The translations under genes and the position numbers were made by a program. 64,000 nucleotides of DNA from Pantoea sp. Ep11b (GTDB taxonomy: Bacteria > Pseudomonadota > Gammaproteobacteria > Enterobacterales > Enterobacteriaceae), in the NCBI RefSeq assembly GCF_040783975.1, contig NZ_CP160631.1, forward strand, positions 2,170,001 through 2,234,000. Direction: 5' to 3'. The notes under the pieces were generated by a model. It made no database searches, was not told where the DNA came from, and saw only the letters and a list, made by a program, of their open reading frames with translations. Positions 9,316-16,865 of this stretch are shown here, piece by piece. The stretch's first letter is position 1, and each line of letters opens with the position of its first letter.

Positions 9316-10323
9316 ATGAAATTAGGCTTCGCATGTAAGTATCTTAACCCCGAGGGGAAACAGTTTTTTCCGTTTCGCGCGACCACCCGTAAACGCTTTC
9401 TGAGTTTATCGCACGACGAACGCTACCAGCTGCTGTATGAGATCACCGTAACCAATCTCAATCATCTCTTCCTGACGCTGGAGCAGCTGGCGACGTTGCC
9501 GCCGTCACTCAGGATGATGCGTATCGGCAGCGACCTGCTGCCCCTCTACACGGTGCCCGAAGCCGCACCGCTGTTTGCTGAATTTCTGCCGGCGCTCTAT
9601 TCGCAGTTTGCCCGCTGTGGCGAGCTGGCGCGGGCGCACCAGATCCGGCTCTCATTCCATCCGGGGCAGTATACCGTGCTGGCCTCCGACAACCCTGATG
9701 TGGTGACGCGGGCGCTGGAGGATGTGGAGTATCACACTCTCTGCGCCTGCCTGATGGGCTACGGTAAAACCTTCCAGGATTTTAAAATTAACATCCATAT
9801 GAATGGCAAGGCGGGCTTCGACGGCTTTAAGCAGTCGTTTAACCGGCTCAGCCCGGAAGCGCGGCTGATGCTGACGGTGGAAAACGATGAAATCTCCTGC
9901 TCGCTGGATGATGTGCTGCAGGCGGCCCCGCTCTGTCCGGTAGTGCTGGATATCCATCACCACTGGGTAAAAGAGAGCGAATTTATCCAGCCCGATGATG
10001 CGCGTGTGGCGAGCGTCATCGACTCCTGGCGCGGCGTCCGGCCGGTGCTGCACTATTCGATTTCGCAGGAGGGGATTATTCCGGCGCAGGGCTGGCCCGA
10101 TCAGCAGCAGCTGGGGGTGAGCAAAAGCAAACTGCGGGCGCACTCCGACTATTTCTTTAATCCGACGCTGAATGCGTGGGCGCTGTCGTTCCGGGATTTC
10201 GACATCATGTGTGAAGTGAAAATGAAGAATCTGGCGCGGGAGCCGCTCTACCAGTGGGGAATAGCGCAGCAGCTGGTGGCCGATCCGCAGGCGGAATCGG
10301 CCGGGGAACAGCCGGTTAAATAA
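9316..10323 (+). CDS. uvdE: UV-damage endonuclease UvdE
   Basis: A 335-residue TIM-barrel endonuclease that nicks DNA 5' of cyclobutane dimers and (6-4) photoproducts and so opens an excision route independent of UvrABC. Family features read in order: MKLGFACKYLNP at the N terminus, RIGSDLLPLY, LSFHPGQYTVLAS, VEYH, NIHMNGKAG, LTVENDE, VVLDIHHHWV, and MCEVKMK at the C terminus; the His, Glu and Asp residues in these motifs make up the three-metal centre. AGGAG lies 8 bases before the ATG. The 3' end overlaps the convergent dehydrogenase gene by 8 bases. UvdE is patchy in Enterobacterales, and its presence suits a sun-exposed leaf surface habitat (inference). Confidence 0.93.
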   Translation: MKLGFACKYLNPEGKQFFPFRATTRKRFLSLSHDERYQLLYEITVTNLNHLFLTLEQLATLPPSLRMMRIGSDLLPLYTVPEAAPLFAEFLPALYSQFARCGELARAHQIRLSFHPGQYTVLASDNPDVVTRALEDVEYHTLCACLMGYGKTFQDFKINIHMNGKAGFDGFKQSFNRLSPEARLMLTVENDEISCSLDDVLQAAPLCPVVLDIHHHWVKESEFIQPDDARVASVIDSWRGVRPVLHYSISQEGIIPAQGWPDQQQLGVSKSKLRAHSDYFFNPTLNAWALSFRDFDIMCEVKMKNLAREPLYQWGIAQQLVADPQAESAGEQPVK

Positions 10324-11179
10324 TGGCAACGCCGCCCGTCACGGCGATGGTGGCCCCTGAAATGTAGCTGGCCTCATCGCTGGCCAGCATCACATAGGTG
10401 GGTGCCAGTTCCGCAGGCTGACCGGCACGCTGCAGCGGCACTTCGCTGCCGAAATTTTTCACCTGTTCAACCGGCATGGTTGACGGGATCAGCGGCGTCC
10501 AGATCGGGCCAGGCGCGACCGCATTGGCCCGGATACCTTTTTCAGCCAGCAGGGCCGCCAGGCCGCCGGAGAAGTTTACAATCGCGGCTTTGGTGGCGGA
10601 GTAGGCGAGCAGCTTTGGTTTCGGCTGGTCGGCATTGATTGAGGCGGTATTAATGATCGAGCCGCCTGCTGGCATATGCCGCGTGGCCGCTTTACTGAGG
10701 TAGAACATCGCATAGAGGTTGGTCTTCATCGTCCGATCGAACTCATCATCGCTGATTGCATCCAGCGATTCGCGCGTCATCTGATAGGCCGCGTTGTTCA
10801 CCAGAATATGGATTTCGCCAAACGCCTCGACGGCCTGGTCAACCAGCGCGTTGCAGTGTGACGCCTCGGTAATGTCGCCAGGCACCAGCAGCGCCTTCCG
10901 GCCCGCCGCCTCCACCAGCCGGGCAGTATCCTGCGCATCCTCATGCTCATCAAGATAAGAGATCAGCACATCGGCACCCTCGCGGGCAAACGCAATGGCG
11001 ACCGCCCGGCCGATGCCGGAGTCGCCGCCGGTAATAATCGCTTTTTTACCCGCCAGCCGGCCTGAACCCTGATAGCTCTCTTCACCGTGGTCGGGCTGAG
11101 GCTGCATCGCGGCCGTGCTGCCAGGCCAGCTCTGCTGCTGCTCTGCGAAAGGGGGCTGTGGACGCTGAGTGGATGACAT
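10316..11179 (-). CDS. short-chain dehydrogenase/reductase, YghA-like
   Basis: A 287-residue NAD(P)-dependent oxidoreductase. The start at 11179 follows GGAGGAAACGTC. A poorly conserved, Gln/Pro-rich N-terminal extension of about 50 residues precedes the Rossmann fold: cofactor loop TGGDSGIGRAVA, NNAAYQ, catalytic Ser-Tyr-Lys (SIINTASINADQPKPK..., AYSATKAA) and the C-terminal SGATIAVTGG. The extension and overall pattern match the YghA/YhdF group, often listed as general stress or glucose/ribitol dehydrogenases; the substrate is unknown. It lies 63 bases downstream of the manganese catalase and is probably cotranscribed with it as part of a stationary-phase/oxidative stress unit (inference). 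Confidence 0.85.
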   Translation of the reverse strand: MSSTQRPQPPFAEQQQSWPGSTAAMQPQPDHGEESYQGSGRLAGKKAIITGGDSGIGRAVAIAFAREGADVLISYLDEHEDAQDTARLVEAAGRKALLVPGDITEASHCNALVDQAVEAFGEIHILVNNAAYQMTRESLDAISDDEFDRTMKTNLYAMFYLSKAATRHMPAGGSIINTASINADQPKPKLLAYSATKAAIVNFSGGLAALLAEKGIRANAVAPGPIWTPLIPSTMPVEQVKNFGSEVPLQRAGQPAELAPTYVMLASDEASYISGATIAVTGGVAII

Positions 11180-11210
11180 GACGTTTCCTCCATAAAAGAC
11201 AGGGTAATCC

Positions 11211-11233
11211 GGTCCGGGCATCAGGCCCGGACC
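11211..11233 (-). other. intercistronic hairpin between katN and the dehydrogenase gene
   Basis: GGTCCGGGC (11211-11219), loop ATCAG, GCCCGGACC (11225-11233) is a perfect 9-bp stem. No T-run follows in the direction of transcription, so it is more likely an mRNA-stabilising or processing element than a terminator. Confidence 0.5.
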
Positions 11234-11242
11234 GGAGAGCGA

Positions 11243-12091
11243 TCAGGGTTTCGGCGGGGTGATGCCGTCAATCTGCTCGGACTGAGCGCCGGAGCCGGGA
11301 CGGGCATTACCCAGCAGCGGCTCGTCGCCCAGAATATCGGGCTGCTGTTTCGCGCTGAAGTGACCCCGGCCATCGTAAGCCGGGCCGCTGCTCCAGCGGC
11401 CTTCCGGCAGCGGCTTATCCAGCGAGGTGTTCAGGCAGTAATAGGCGTGCTCCTGCGCCTCATGCTCCTGCGGGAAGCTGTTCGGGATCGGCAGCGAGGC
11501 GTTCAGGCCACCCATCTCTTCGATGACGGCCAGCCACTGCTGCTGGTGCAGGGTGTCACGGGCGATCAGGAAGGAGAGGAAATCCTTCATGCCCTTATCT
11601 TCGGTCATATTGTAGAGCCGGGTCGCCAGCACGCGGCCCGTCGCTTCTGCGGTAACGTTCGCCAGCATGTCGGCGGCCACGTTGCCGGAGGCGTAGATAT
11701 GGCTCATATCAAACGGCATGCCGTTGGCGTTCACCGGCATCGCCGCCAGTCCCGAGGAGAGGATATGGCGCGGATTCATGCCGCCCAGAATGGCGTTGAC
11801 CACCGGATCTTTCGCCGACGCTTCCTGATAAGAGAGCGGGGCGCCTTCAAGGTTGAGTGCCACGGCGTAGCCCAGCATTTCGATATGGCTCAGCTCTTCC
11901 GTCGCGGTCGAGATCAGCAGATCGCGGATCCGGACATCGCCGCGAGCGCCCATCGCCTGGAAAAAATATTGCATCGCTACACGAATCTCACCCTCGACGC
12001 CGCCGATGGCCTGCTGAAGCAGCATGGCAAACTCAGGATCGGGCTTTTCTACACGAACCGGGAATTGAAGTTTTGATGAATGATGAAACAT
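11243..12091 (-). CDS. katN: manganese (non-heme) catalase
   Basis: A 282-residue di-manganese catalase of the KatN type that disproportionates hydrogen peroxide. It starts at the ATG at 12091 behind GAGGAAAATAATC. The four-helix bundle carries the dimetal ligands in GGVEGEIRVAMQYFFQ, STATEELSHIEMLG and the second half-bundle VTAEATGRVLATRLYN and IARDTLHQQQW. The C-terminal part (AYDGRGHFSAKQQP...) is the usual tail that wraps the neighbouring subunit. It is 3.3 kb from the heme catalase katE, so two chemically different catalases share this locus. In Salmonella katN is RpoS-controlled (family knowledge); regulation here is not visible. Confidence 0.95.
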   Translation of the reverse strand: MFHHSSKLQFPVRVEKPDPEFAMLLQQAIGGVEGEIRVAMQYFFQAMGARGDVRIRDLLISTATEELSHIEMLGYAVALNLEGAPLSYQEASAKDPVVNAILGGMNPRHILSSGLAAMPVNANGMPFDMSHIYASGNVAADMLANVTAEATGRVLATRLYNMTEDKGMKDFLSFLIARDTLHQQQWLAVIEEMGGLNASLPIPNSFPQEHEAQEHAYYCLNTSLDKPLPEGRWSSGPAYDGRGHFSAKQQPDILGDEPLLGNARPGSGAQSEQIDGITPPKP

Positions 12092-12292
12092 GATTATTTT
12101 CCTCGTCTGTGTTTGCAGGGGATGCAGAAAAAGCCTGGACACAGATAACGGATAAATAAAGCGGAACGAGAGCAATTAACCGGGATTGATGGTGAAATAA
12201 TCGGCAAAAAAGCGTTTAAGCGGAGCGATATATGGCTGACTGGGTGGCCTCAGATCGGTGCTGAGAAGGGGCAGGCGTTGCGCAGGGCAGAA

Positions 12293-12317
12293 ATAAAAAA
12301 GCCCCAAAAAATGGGGC
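12293..12317 (-). terminator. intrinsic terminator of the ariR-like gene
   Basis: On the minus strand GCCCC, a 7-base loop rich in T, GGGGC, then TTTTTTATTT. It lies about 60 bases beyond the stop of the ariR-like gene. Confidence 0.85.
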
Positions 12318-12378
12318 CGATTCCGGTCGGGAAATGCATCCATGCTAATTCGCGTTCCCTCATAACAGACACAGGTTA

Positions 12379-12636
12379 TCAGCTGTCGCTGGTCACCGAC
12401 GCGCGCTGCAGAACATGCTCAAGCGCCTGACGGTAGATATCCTGTTTCATCACATCACGCTCGCTCTCCAGGTGGTTTATCAGGCCCAGCACGAGATCTT
12501 TATCGGAGACGTGGGCTTTTGCGCGAGCAAGTTCGGCATGGACGGCAGTAATCACCTGCTGTTCCGTGCTCAGCGCGGTACCAGAGTTCATGAAGTAATC
12601 AGAAATCTGAGACTCTGTATTCATCGTTGTTTGCAT
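12379..12636 (-). CDS. AriR/YmgB-family small regulator
   Basis: An 85-residue helical protein matching E. coli AriR (YmgB): ISDYFMNSGTALSTEQQVITAVHAELARAK, then VSDKDLVLGLINHLESERDVMKQDIYRQALEHVL, with the conserved L-LI--LE---D--K-D--R pattern. AriR dimers affect biofilm formation and acid resistance (family knowledge). The start at 12636 is supported by GAGG 7 bases upstream. In E. coli the gene belongs to ycgZ-ymgA-ariR-ymgC; here it stands alone, while ycgZ- and ymgA-like genes are 20 kb away at 32.1-32.9 kb. A 150-base leader with a strong hairpin and a promoter element shared with the ycgZ-like gene lie upstream. Confidence 0.85.
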   Translation of the reverse strand: MQTTMNTESQISDYFMNSGTALSTEQQVITAVHAELARAKAHVSDKDLVLGLINHLESERDVMKQDIYRQALEHVLQRASVTSDS

Positions 12637-12700
12637 GGTCAGGCCTCATAAGAAATTGGGGGAGATTGCGGTCCGCTTAGCGGCTGACGCAAAAAAAATT

Positions 12701-12750
12701 GCATCTGAAGGTGGAAATCCACAACACCTTCAGATGCGGTGCAATGCACC
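12701..12750 (-). other. twin hairpins in the leader of the ariR-like gene
   Basis: GCATCTGAAGGTG (12701-12713) and CACCTTCAGATGC (12725-12737) form a perfect 13-bp stem with an 11-base loop, directly followed by a second hairpin GGTGC-AAT-GCACC (12738-12750). Both fall in the predicted 5' untranslated leader, 65-115 bases before the start codon. There is no T-run, so a role in message stability or translational control is more likely than termination. Confidence 0.6.
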
Positions 12751-12782
12751 TTTCGTTACAAGTGATTTAATATCACGAGGTA

Positions 12783-12812
12783 AAGTTATACAAGAATGGC
12801 AAACTTGTACAA
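12783..12812 (-). promoter_or_regulatory. promoter/operator of the ariR-like gene
   Basis: On the minus strand TTGTAC (12807-12812), a 16-base spacer and TATAAC (12785-12790) form a sigma-70-like promoter. The inverted repeat TTATACAAG / CTTGTACAA (12786-12794 and 12804-12812, one mismatch) is embedded in it, as is usual for MerR-family operators. The same 11-base AAGTTATACAA and TGTACA with identical spacing recur before the ycgZ-like gene at 32405-32434. Confidence 0.6.
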
Positions 12813-13166
12813 TAAAATTTGACAAAAAGGCACTGGTCGGTGGTGTATTTTAAATGCACCTTTAATTTGATGCTGGCGTTATTGCCACGAAGCCATAAAA
12901 TACAAGGCGTTAGGTTTTGCTTACGGCAGTGGGGTGGGTTCACAGCCTGACGATGAAAAATGTCTTCCTGCTACAGCAGGGAGCTGAATCGCCCGTCTGA
13001 GTGCGGTCATCAGCAAAACCTGTACAGGTTTCAGCGCGGAAAATGTGCAGCGTCACGTCGGGCTGTCGCCATATTGTCCGTCGGAGAAGTGACACAGCAT
13101 AATTCACTTCACACCGCCGGTTCAGACAGCTAAGGTTGACCCCTTATCCATTACAAGGAAATGATC
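12813..13166. other. intergenic region with two palindromes
   Basis: About 350 bases without a gene. It holds a perfect 16-bp palindrome AAACCTGTACAGGTTT at 13016-13031 and an inverted repeat GAAGTGA-N11-TCACTTC at 13086-13110, both upstream of the small gene at 13167. They look like operator sites, but I cannot assign a regulator. Confidence 0.45.
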
Positions 13167-13391
13167 ATGGTCCACGACTATTTCGCGATCCCCGCTGCGG
13201 GTATCACCCAGGAACAACATAAACGCGCGGTCGCTGTCGCGGCGGCGCTCTCTGTCGCAAAAGAGTCCGTCAGCGCCTCGACCTCCGCAACCGGTTCGAA
13301 GGCCTCCTGGGATCTGCAGGCTGTGGCGAATGAAATAGCGAATCTGGCTGATGCGATTCAGGATGCGCTGGAAAGCGACAGCGGGGTATAA
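13167..13391 (+). CDS. small hypothetical protein
   Basis: A 74-residue protein beginning MVHDYFAIPAAGITQEQHKRAVAVAAALSVAKESVS. The ATG at 13167 is chosen over that at 13161 because AAGGA lies 8 bases upstream of the former. The middle is Ser/Ala/Thr-rich and the C-terminal third (VANEIANLADAIQDALES) looks like an amphipathic helix. No signal peptide, membrane segment or known motif is visible and I do not recognise the family. It lies beside the ariR-like stress regulator with two palindromes upstream. Good ribosome site and codon use argue that it is real. Confidence 0.6.
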   Translation: MVHDYFAIPAAGITQEQHKRAVAVAAALSVAKESVSASTSATGSKASWDLQAVANEIANLADAIQDALESDSGV

Positions 13392-13484
13392 AGCCGGAGG
13401 TGCACCAGAGAGGGTGGCCGCCAGCCGGAGCAGCGTTCAGCCGCGTCGATAAAATCCGGCAGGCGGGCGCTGCCGGAAGGGCAT

Positions 13485-13736
13485 TTATTCCATGCCGGGA
13501 GGCTCATACTTAATATACTGCCGCAGGGCATCATGGATGGCCTGATTATTCCCTTCCTCCAGCCCGCGCTCAGCATATTCCTTTGCCAGTGCCGCCAGCA
13601 CATCGTCAAATTTCCCTTTGTAGTTGAGATTATTCAGCGCGATTTGCTGGCCCAGTATCGCTTTTAATACCGTGGTCTCCACCGTTAACTGCGCTACCGT
13701 CTCTTCCAGCTTTCTGATGCGATCGTCGTCTGCCAT
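13485..13736 (-). CDS. small coiled-coil hypothetical protein
   Basis: An 83-residue protein, MADDDRIRKLEETVAQLTVETTVLKAILGQQIALNN, starting at 13736 behind GGAGGAG. The first 40 residues form a heptad-like coiled coil (I/L/V at a and d positions), followed by a charged helical part (FDDVLAALAKEYAERGLEEGN) and a short polar tail. I do not recognise a family; it may oligomerise through the N-terminal helix (inference). It is a single gene, convergent with the small gene at 13167. Confidence 0.6.
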   Translation of the reverse strand: MADDDRIRKLEETVAQLTVETTVLKAILGQQIALNNLNYKGKFDDVLAALAKEYAERGLEEGNNQAIHDALRQYIKYEPPGME

Positions 13737-14032
13737 AACTCCTCCATGCCTGAAAAAAAGCAGAATAACCCGCTCACCGGTCATATTCAAACGCCAGACC
13801 GGACCAGACAGCGGATGTCAGATTTTCCTTAAGTCAGAATAATTCACGGCGTAATTTATAAGTGGCATTACTGTAAGCCGATGACGGAAATATTTCACTG
13901 CTGCGCTGAAAGTAACCCGTTTTTGTTTACTATCCCGGCAATGAAAAAAGGGCGATAAAAAAAAGTGCTGGGCCATCAGACGTTTTACTTAAAAAAGGGC
14001 CATATCACTTGATTAAAAGGGGGAATAGCTAT
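13737..14032. other. AT-rich intergenic region before umuD
   Basis: About 300 bases, clearly more AT-rich than the surroundings. A possible umuD -35 hexamer TTGATT is at 14009-14014, about 18 bases from the LexA-box-overlapping -10 region. I see no gene, repeat or RNA here. Confidence 0.35.
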
Positions 14033-14052
14033 TACTGTAATTATATACAGTA
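14033..14052 (+). promoter_or_regulatory. LexA box of umuD
   Basis: TACTGTAATTATATACAGTA is a near-ideal SOS box (CTGT-N8-ACAG with AT-rich centre and flanking TA), ending 21 bases before the umuD start codon, as in E. coli umuDC. Confidence 0.95.
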
Positions 14053-14073
14053 ATCTGAAAAAGGAGTGAAATT

Positions 14074-14493
14074 GTGGAATTCATTAAACCTGCGGACATT
14101 CGCGCTATCCTGCCTTTGCCGCTCTATATCGAACGTGTCCCCTGTGGCTTTCCTTCTCCGGCACAGGATTATGTTGAACAGCGCATCGATCTGAATGCGC
14201 TGATGGTTCAGCATCCCAGCGCCACCTATTTTGTCCGCGTCAGCGGCGAGTCGATGATTGAGGCGGGCATTAACGATGGCGATATGCTGGTGGTCGACAG
14301 TTCCCTTACTGCCGCCCACGGCGATATTGTGGTCGCCGCCGTCGACGGAGAGTTCACCGTTAAGCGTCTTCAGCTTCACCCCTGCCTGCAACTGATGCCC
14401 ATGAATACCAAATTCAAACCGATCGCTATCCGCACTGAAGATGTGCTGGAGGTGTTTGGTGTCGTCACCTTTGTGATTAAAGCGACGCATTAA
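14074..14493 (+). CDS. umuD: translesion polymerase V accessory protein UmuD
   Basis: A 139-residue protein, the length of E. coli UmuD. RecA filaments trigger its self-cleavage to UmuD', which joins UmuC to form Pol V. The cleavage site Cys24-Gly25 ([14 protein letters not shown]), nucleophile Ser60 (GESMIEAG) and general base Lys97 (FTVKRLQL) are all at the E. coli positions, so it should be functional. The start is GTG behind AAGGAG. The stop is TAA, without the TGATG overlap with umuC seen in E. coli, and umuC is not downstream: it lies at 29-30 kb on the other strand. SOS control is clear from the LexA box. Confidence 0.95.
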   Translation: MEFIKPADIRAILPLPLYIERVPCGFPSPAQDYVEQRIDLNALMVQHPSATYFVRVSGESMIEAGINDGDMLVVDSSLTAAHGDIVVAAVDGEFTVKRLQLHPCLQLMPMNTKFKPIAIRTEDVLEVFGVVTFVIKATH

Positions 14494-14526
14494 CACAGTG
14501 CGTATGGCTTAACTGAAAGCTGCTGA

Positions 14527-14566
14527 CCTGCCGATGAGCATGACATTAACACAGGCTCACCGGCAG
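14527..14566. terminator. possible shared hairpin terminator between umuD and the LysR gene
   Basis: CCTGCCG-A-TGAGC (14527-14539) pairs with GCTCA-C-CGGCAGG (14554-14566): 12 base pairs with one mismatch and a 15-base loop, between two convergent genes. Neither side has a good T-run, so termination is only probable. Confidence 0.45.
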
Positions 14567-14609
14567 GGCTGTCTGTCCGACAGCGGGTCAGGGGGCGTAC
14601 ATAACCGGA

Positions 14610-15536
14610 TCAGGTCGTGAACTGACCAATCCATGGACTGCTGGCTTCCTGCGACCAGAGCTGCAGCAACTGCTCTCTGAATTTCTCAGCGGCCGGACTG
14701 AGGGCGGTTTCCCGCCGCTGCACCAGCCCCAGCGTGCGCCGGATAACTGGCTCAACCAGTGGACGGCTGACCAGAATGTGATGCTCATTCACGGGCATCG
14801 CCAGATTCGGCACCACCGCCACACCCAGGCCTGCTTCCACCATGCCCAGTGAGGTGGAGAGATGTCTGACCTCATAAAACCAGTCTGGCTTAAACGCGAC
14901 ACTCTCCAGCGCCTCATCGATCAGGGACCGGTTTCCGCTGGATCGCCGCACCCCAATCAGCCTTAAACCTGCCAGATCATCCCACATGACCAGCGGTTTC
15001 TGCGCCAGCGGATGATCGCGACGACAGGCCAGAACAAAGGGTTCATTTACGAGAGGAGTAAAATCGATATTGGGATGTGTGATGTTAATCATATTTATGC
15101 CGAAATCTGCATCGCCATTTAGCACCGCTTCGAGACAGTCGCTGGCGCTGTGCTCAAGGATCCGGATACGAATGTGGGGATAGCGATTGTTATAATCTTT
15201 GATCGCAGCGGGCAGAAAGTAAAATGCGGCCGTAGGCAGACAGGAGAGGGTAACCAGACCGCGCTGGTGGGTTGCCATTTCGCGGATATTCAGAATAGAA
15301 CTTTCATATAAGTCGATTAAATTCTTTGCTTTAGGCAAAAACTCCCGGCCAACAGCGGTCAGTTTTATATTTCGTGTCGATCGCTCAAATAATATTATCC
15401 CGAGACTTTCTTCGAGTTTTTTTATTCTGCGTGTTAATGCAGGTTGTGAAATGTGAAGAAAATTAGATGCGCGTGTAAAACATCCGATTTCTGCAACCTT
15501 AACAAATGCCTGAATGCCCTGAAGTTCGTGCTGCAT
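14610..15536 (-). CDS. LysR-family transcriptional regulator of the tricarboxylate cluster
   Basis: A LysR-type regulator of 308 residues from the ATG at 15536; an upstream ATG at 15569 with AGGG before it would add 11 residues. The N-terminal winged helix reads LQGIQAFVKVAEIGCFTRASNFLHISQPALTRRIKKLEESLGIILFER, followed by the linker helix and a two-lobed effector domain (GLVTLSCLPTAAFYFLPAAIKDY). It is divergent from the PrpF-like isomerase gene, with a perfect 23-bp palindrome between them, and so is the likely regulator of the 15.7-29.1 kb genes. The arrangement resembles E. coli ybhD, divergent from ybhHIJ (isomerase, DASS carrier, aconitase-like protein). The effector is unknown; a tricarboxylate is likely (inference). 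Confidence 0.88.
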   Translation of the reverse strand: MQHELQGIQAFVKVAEIGCFTRASNFLHISQPALTRRIKKLEESLGIILFERSTRNIKLTAVGREFLPKAKNLIDLYESSILNIREMATHQRGLVTLSCLPTAAFYFLPAAIKDYNNRYPHIRIRILEHSASDCLEAVLNGDADFGINMINITHPNIDFTPLVNEPFVLACRRDHPLAQKPLVMWDDLAGLRLIGVRRSSGNRSLIDEALESVAFKPDWFYEVRHLSTSLGMVEAGLGVAVVPNLAMPVNEHHILVSRPLVEPVIRRTLGLVQRRETALSPAAEKFREQLLQLWSQEASSPWIGQFTT

Positions 15537-15588
15537 TAATGCCGAAATCCTGTGGTGATTATGATGCAATTACCCTAACGCACCCTTT

Positions 15589-15611
15589 ATTAATACGCAA
15601 AGCGTATTAAT
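15589..15611. promoter_or_regulatory. LysR-type operator palindrome
   Basis: ATTAATACGC (15589-15598), AAA, GCGTATTAAT (15602-15611) is a perfect 10-bp inverted repeat containing the LysR T-N11-A motif (T at 15594, A at 15606). It sits about 60 bases before the expected transcription start of the isomerase gene and between two divergent starts, the usual place of a LysR recognition site. Confidence 0.8.
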
Positions 15612-15621
15612 GCTGTGAATT

Positions 15622-15652
15622 TTGACATTAGCGTTAATAACCGCGCTATGGA
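15622..15652 (+). promoter_or_regulatory. candidate promoter of the tricarboxylate operon
   Basis: TTGACA at 15622-15627 is an exact -35 box; TATGGA at 15647-15652 is a plausible -10 box after a 19-base spacer. The long spacer is suboptimal, as in activator-dependent promoters. The LysR palindrome ends 10 bases upstream of the -35 box. Confidence 0.5.
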
Positions 15653-15695
15653 ATCTTGTTGCGGCTGTCATCATCATAAGAAATGAGAAAACAAC

Positions 15696-16784
15696 ATGCT
15701 GAAAATTCCTTGCGTATTAATGCGTGGCGGTACCTCAAAAGGCCCCGTTATTCTGGCCAGCGACCTGCCGGTTAATACTGCGGCGCGCGATGCGGTGCTA
15801 CTGGGGCTGATGGGCGCAGGTCATGAACTTGAAATTGATGGGATTGGTGGGGGAAGCCCGCAGACCAGCAAAGTTGCCATCGTCAGCCCGTCGACCAGCC
15901 CGGACGCCGATGTCGACTATCTGTTCGTCCAGGTCATGGTCAACGAGCGACGCGTGGATACCACCCCTAACTGCGGCAACATGCTCTGTGCAGTGGGACC
16001 TTTCGCTATTGAAAAGGGGCTCGTCCGCGCAACCGGGCCTGTCACCATGGTGCGTATTCGTAACCTCAACACCGGCACACTGGTTGACGCAGAAGTGCAG
16101 ACGCCGGAGGGGGTTGTGCGTTATGAAGGCGACACGCACATCGATGGTGTGCCGGGCACCGCGGCTCCGCTGGCGCTGACATTCCTGAATTCAGCTGGCT
16201 GTAAAACCGGTCAGCTGCTGCCAACCGGCAACGTCATCGATCGTATCGATGGCACAGAGGTAACCTGCATTGATATGGCGATGCCGATGGTGCTTATCGA
16301 TGCGGCACAGCTGGGAAAATCGGGTGATGAAAGACCGGCTGAACTGGAGGCTGACCGCGCATTTATGACGCGTCTGGAGCATCTCCGCCGTCAGGCTGGC
16401 AGGGCGATGGGATTGGGTGATGTTTCAGATAAAGTGATCCCTAAACCCGTGCTGCTGAGCAGACCCCGCGCTGGCGGCACGATTAATGTTCGTTACTTTA
16501 TGCCGCACGCCTGCCACCGATCGCTGGCAATTACCGGTTCCATTGGTATTGCGACGGCCACCCGAATTAAAGGCTCAGTGGCGTGGAAAATTATTTCAGG
16601 CCAGCCTGAAATCGCCTCTGCCCCTGTGATTAATATCGAGCATCCCGGCGGGAAAATTTCCGTTTCTCTCACCAACGACAGCAATGAAATTGAAAAGACA
16701 CGGGCCGCCGTTATCAGGACCTGCCGGAAACTTTTTGAAGGCGAGGTTTGTGTGCCGGACGTGGTCATCTCCGAAGCTGTTTAA
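15696..16784 (+). CDS. PrpF/GalD-family isomerase (4-oxalomesaconate tautomerase or aconitate isomerase type)
   Basis: A 362-residue protein of the PrpF family, with the diaminopimelate-epimerase-like double fold. Signatures: MLKIPCVLMRGGTSKG at the N terminus, GIGGGSPQTSKVAIV, and PNCGNMLCAVGPFAIE with Cys93 in the first active-site loop. Members move a double bond in tricarboxylates: PrpF acts on 2-methylaconitate and binds trans-aconitate; GalD tautomerises 4-oxalomesaconate; E. coli YbhH is uncharacterised. Here it is the first gene of a cluster with an aconitase, citrate lyase and a tricarboxylate carrier, and no gallate-pathway genes are near, so trans-aconitate to cis-aconitate is the more likely reaction (inference). 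It is followed by the MFS gene after 81 bases. Confidence 0.85.
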   Translation: MLKIPCVLMRGGTSKGPVILASDLPVNTAARDAVLLGLMGAGHELEIDGIGGGSPQTSKVAIVSPSTSPDADVDYLFVQVMVNERRVDTTPNCGNMLCAVGPFAIEKGLVRATGPVTMVRIRNLNTGTLVDAEVQTPEGVVRYEGDTHIDGVPGTAAPLALTFLNSAGCKTGQLLPTGNVIDRIDGTEVTCIDMAMPMVLIDAAQLGKSGDERPAELEADRAFMTRLEHLRRQAGRAMGLGDVSDKVIPKPVLLSRPRAGGTINVRYFMPHACHRSLAITGSIGIATATRIKGSVAWKIISGQPEIASAPVINIEHPGGKISVSLTNDSNEIEKTRAAVIRTCRKLFEGEVCVPDVVISEAV

Positions 16785-16865
16785 TTCTGTCACGCGATTA
16801 AAAGAAAAAGGCTTAGCTCATGCGGGCTGCAACTCTCTGGACCCTGAAATAATATCGAGGACGTT

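Noticed and set aside
14568..14582. CTGTCTGTCCGACAG as a possible third LexA box
   Set aside because: The spacing of CTGT and ACAG is wrong (3 or 7 instead of 8) and it lies between two gene ends.
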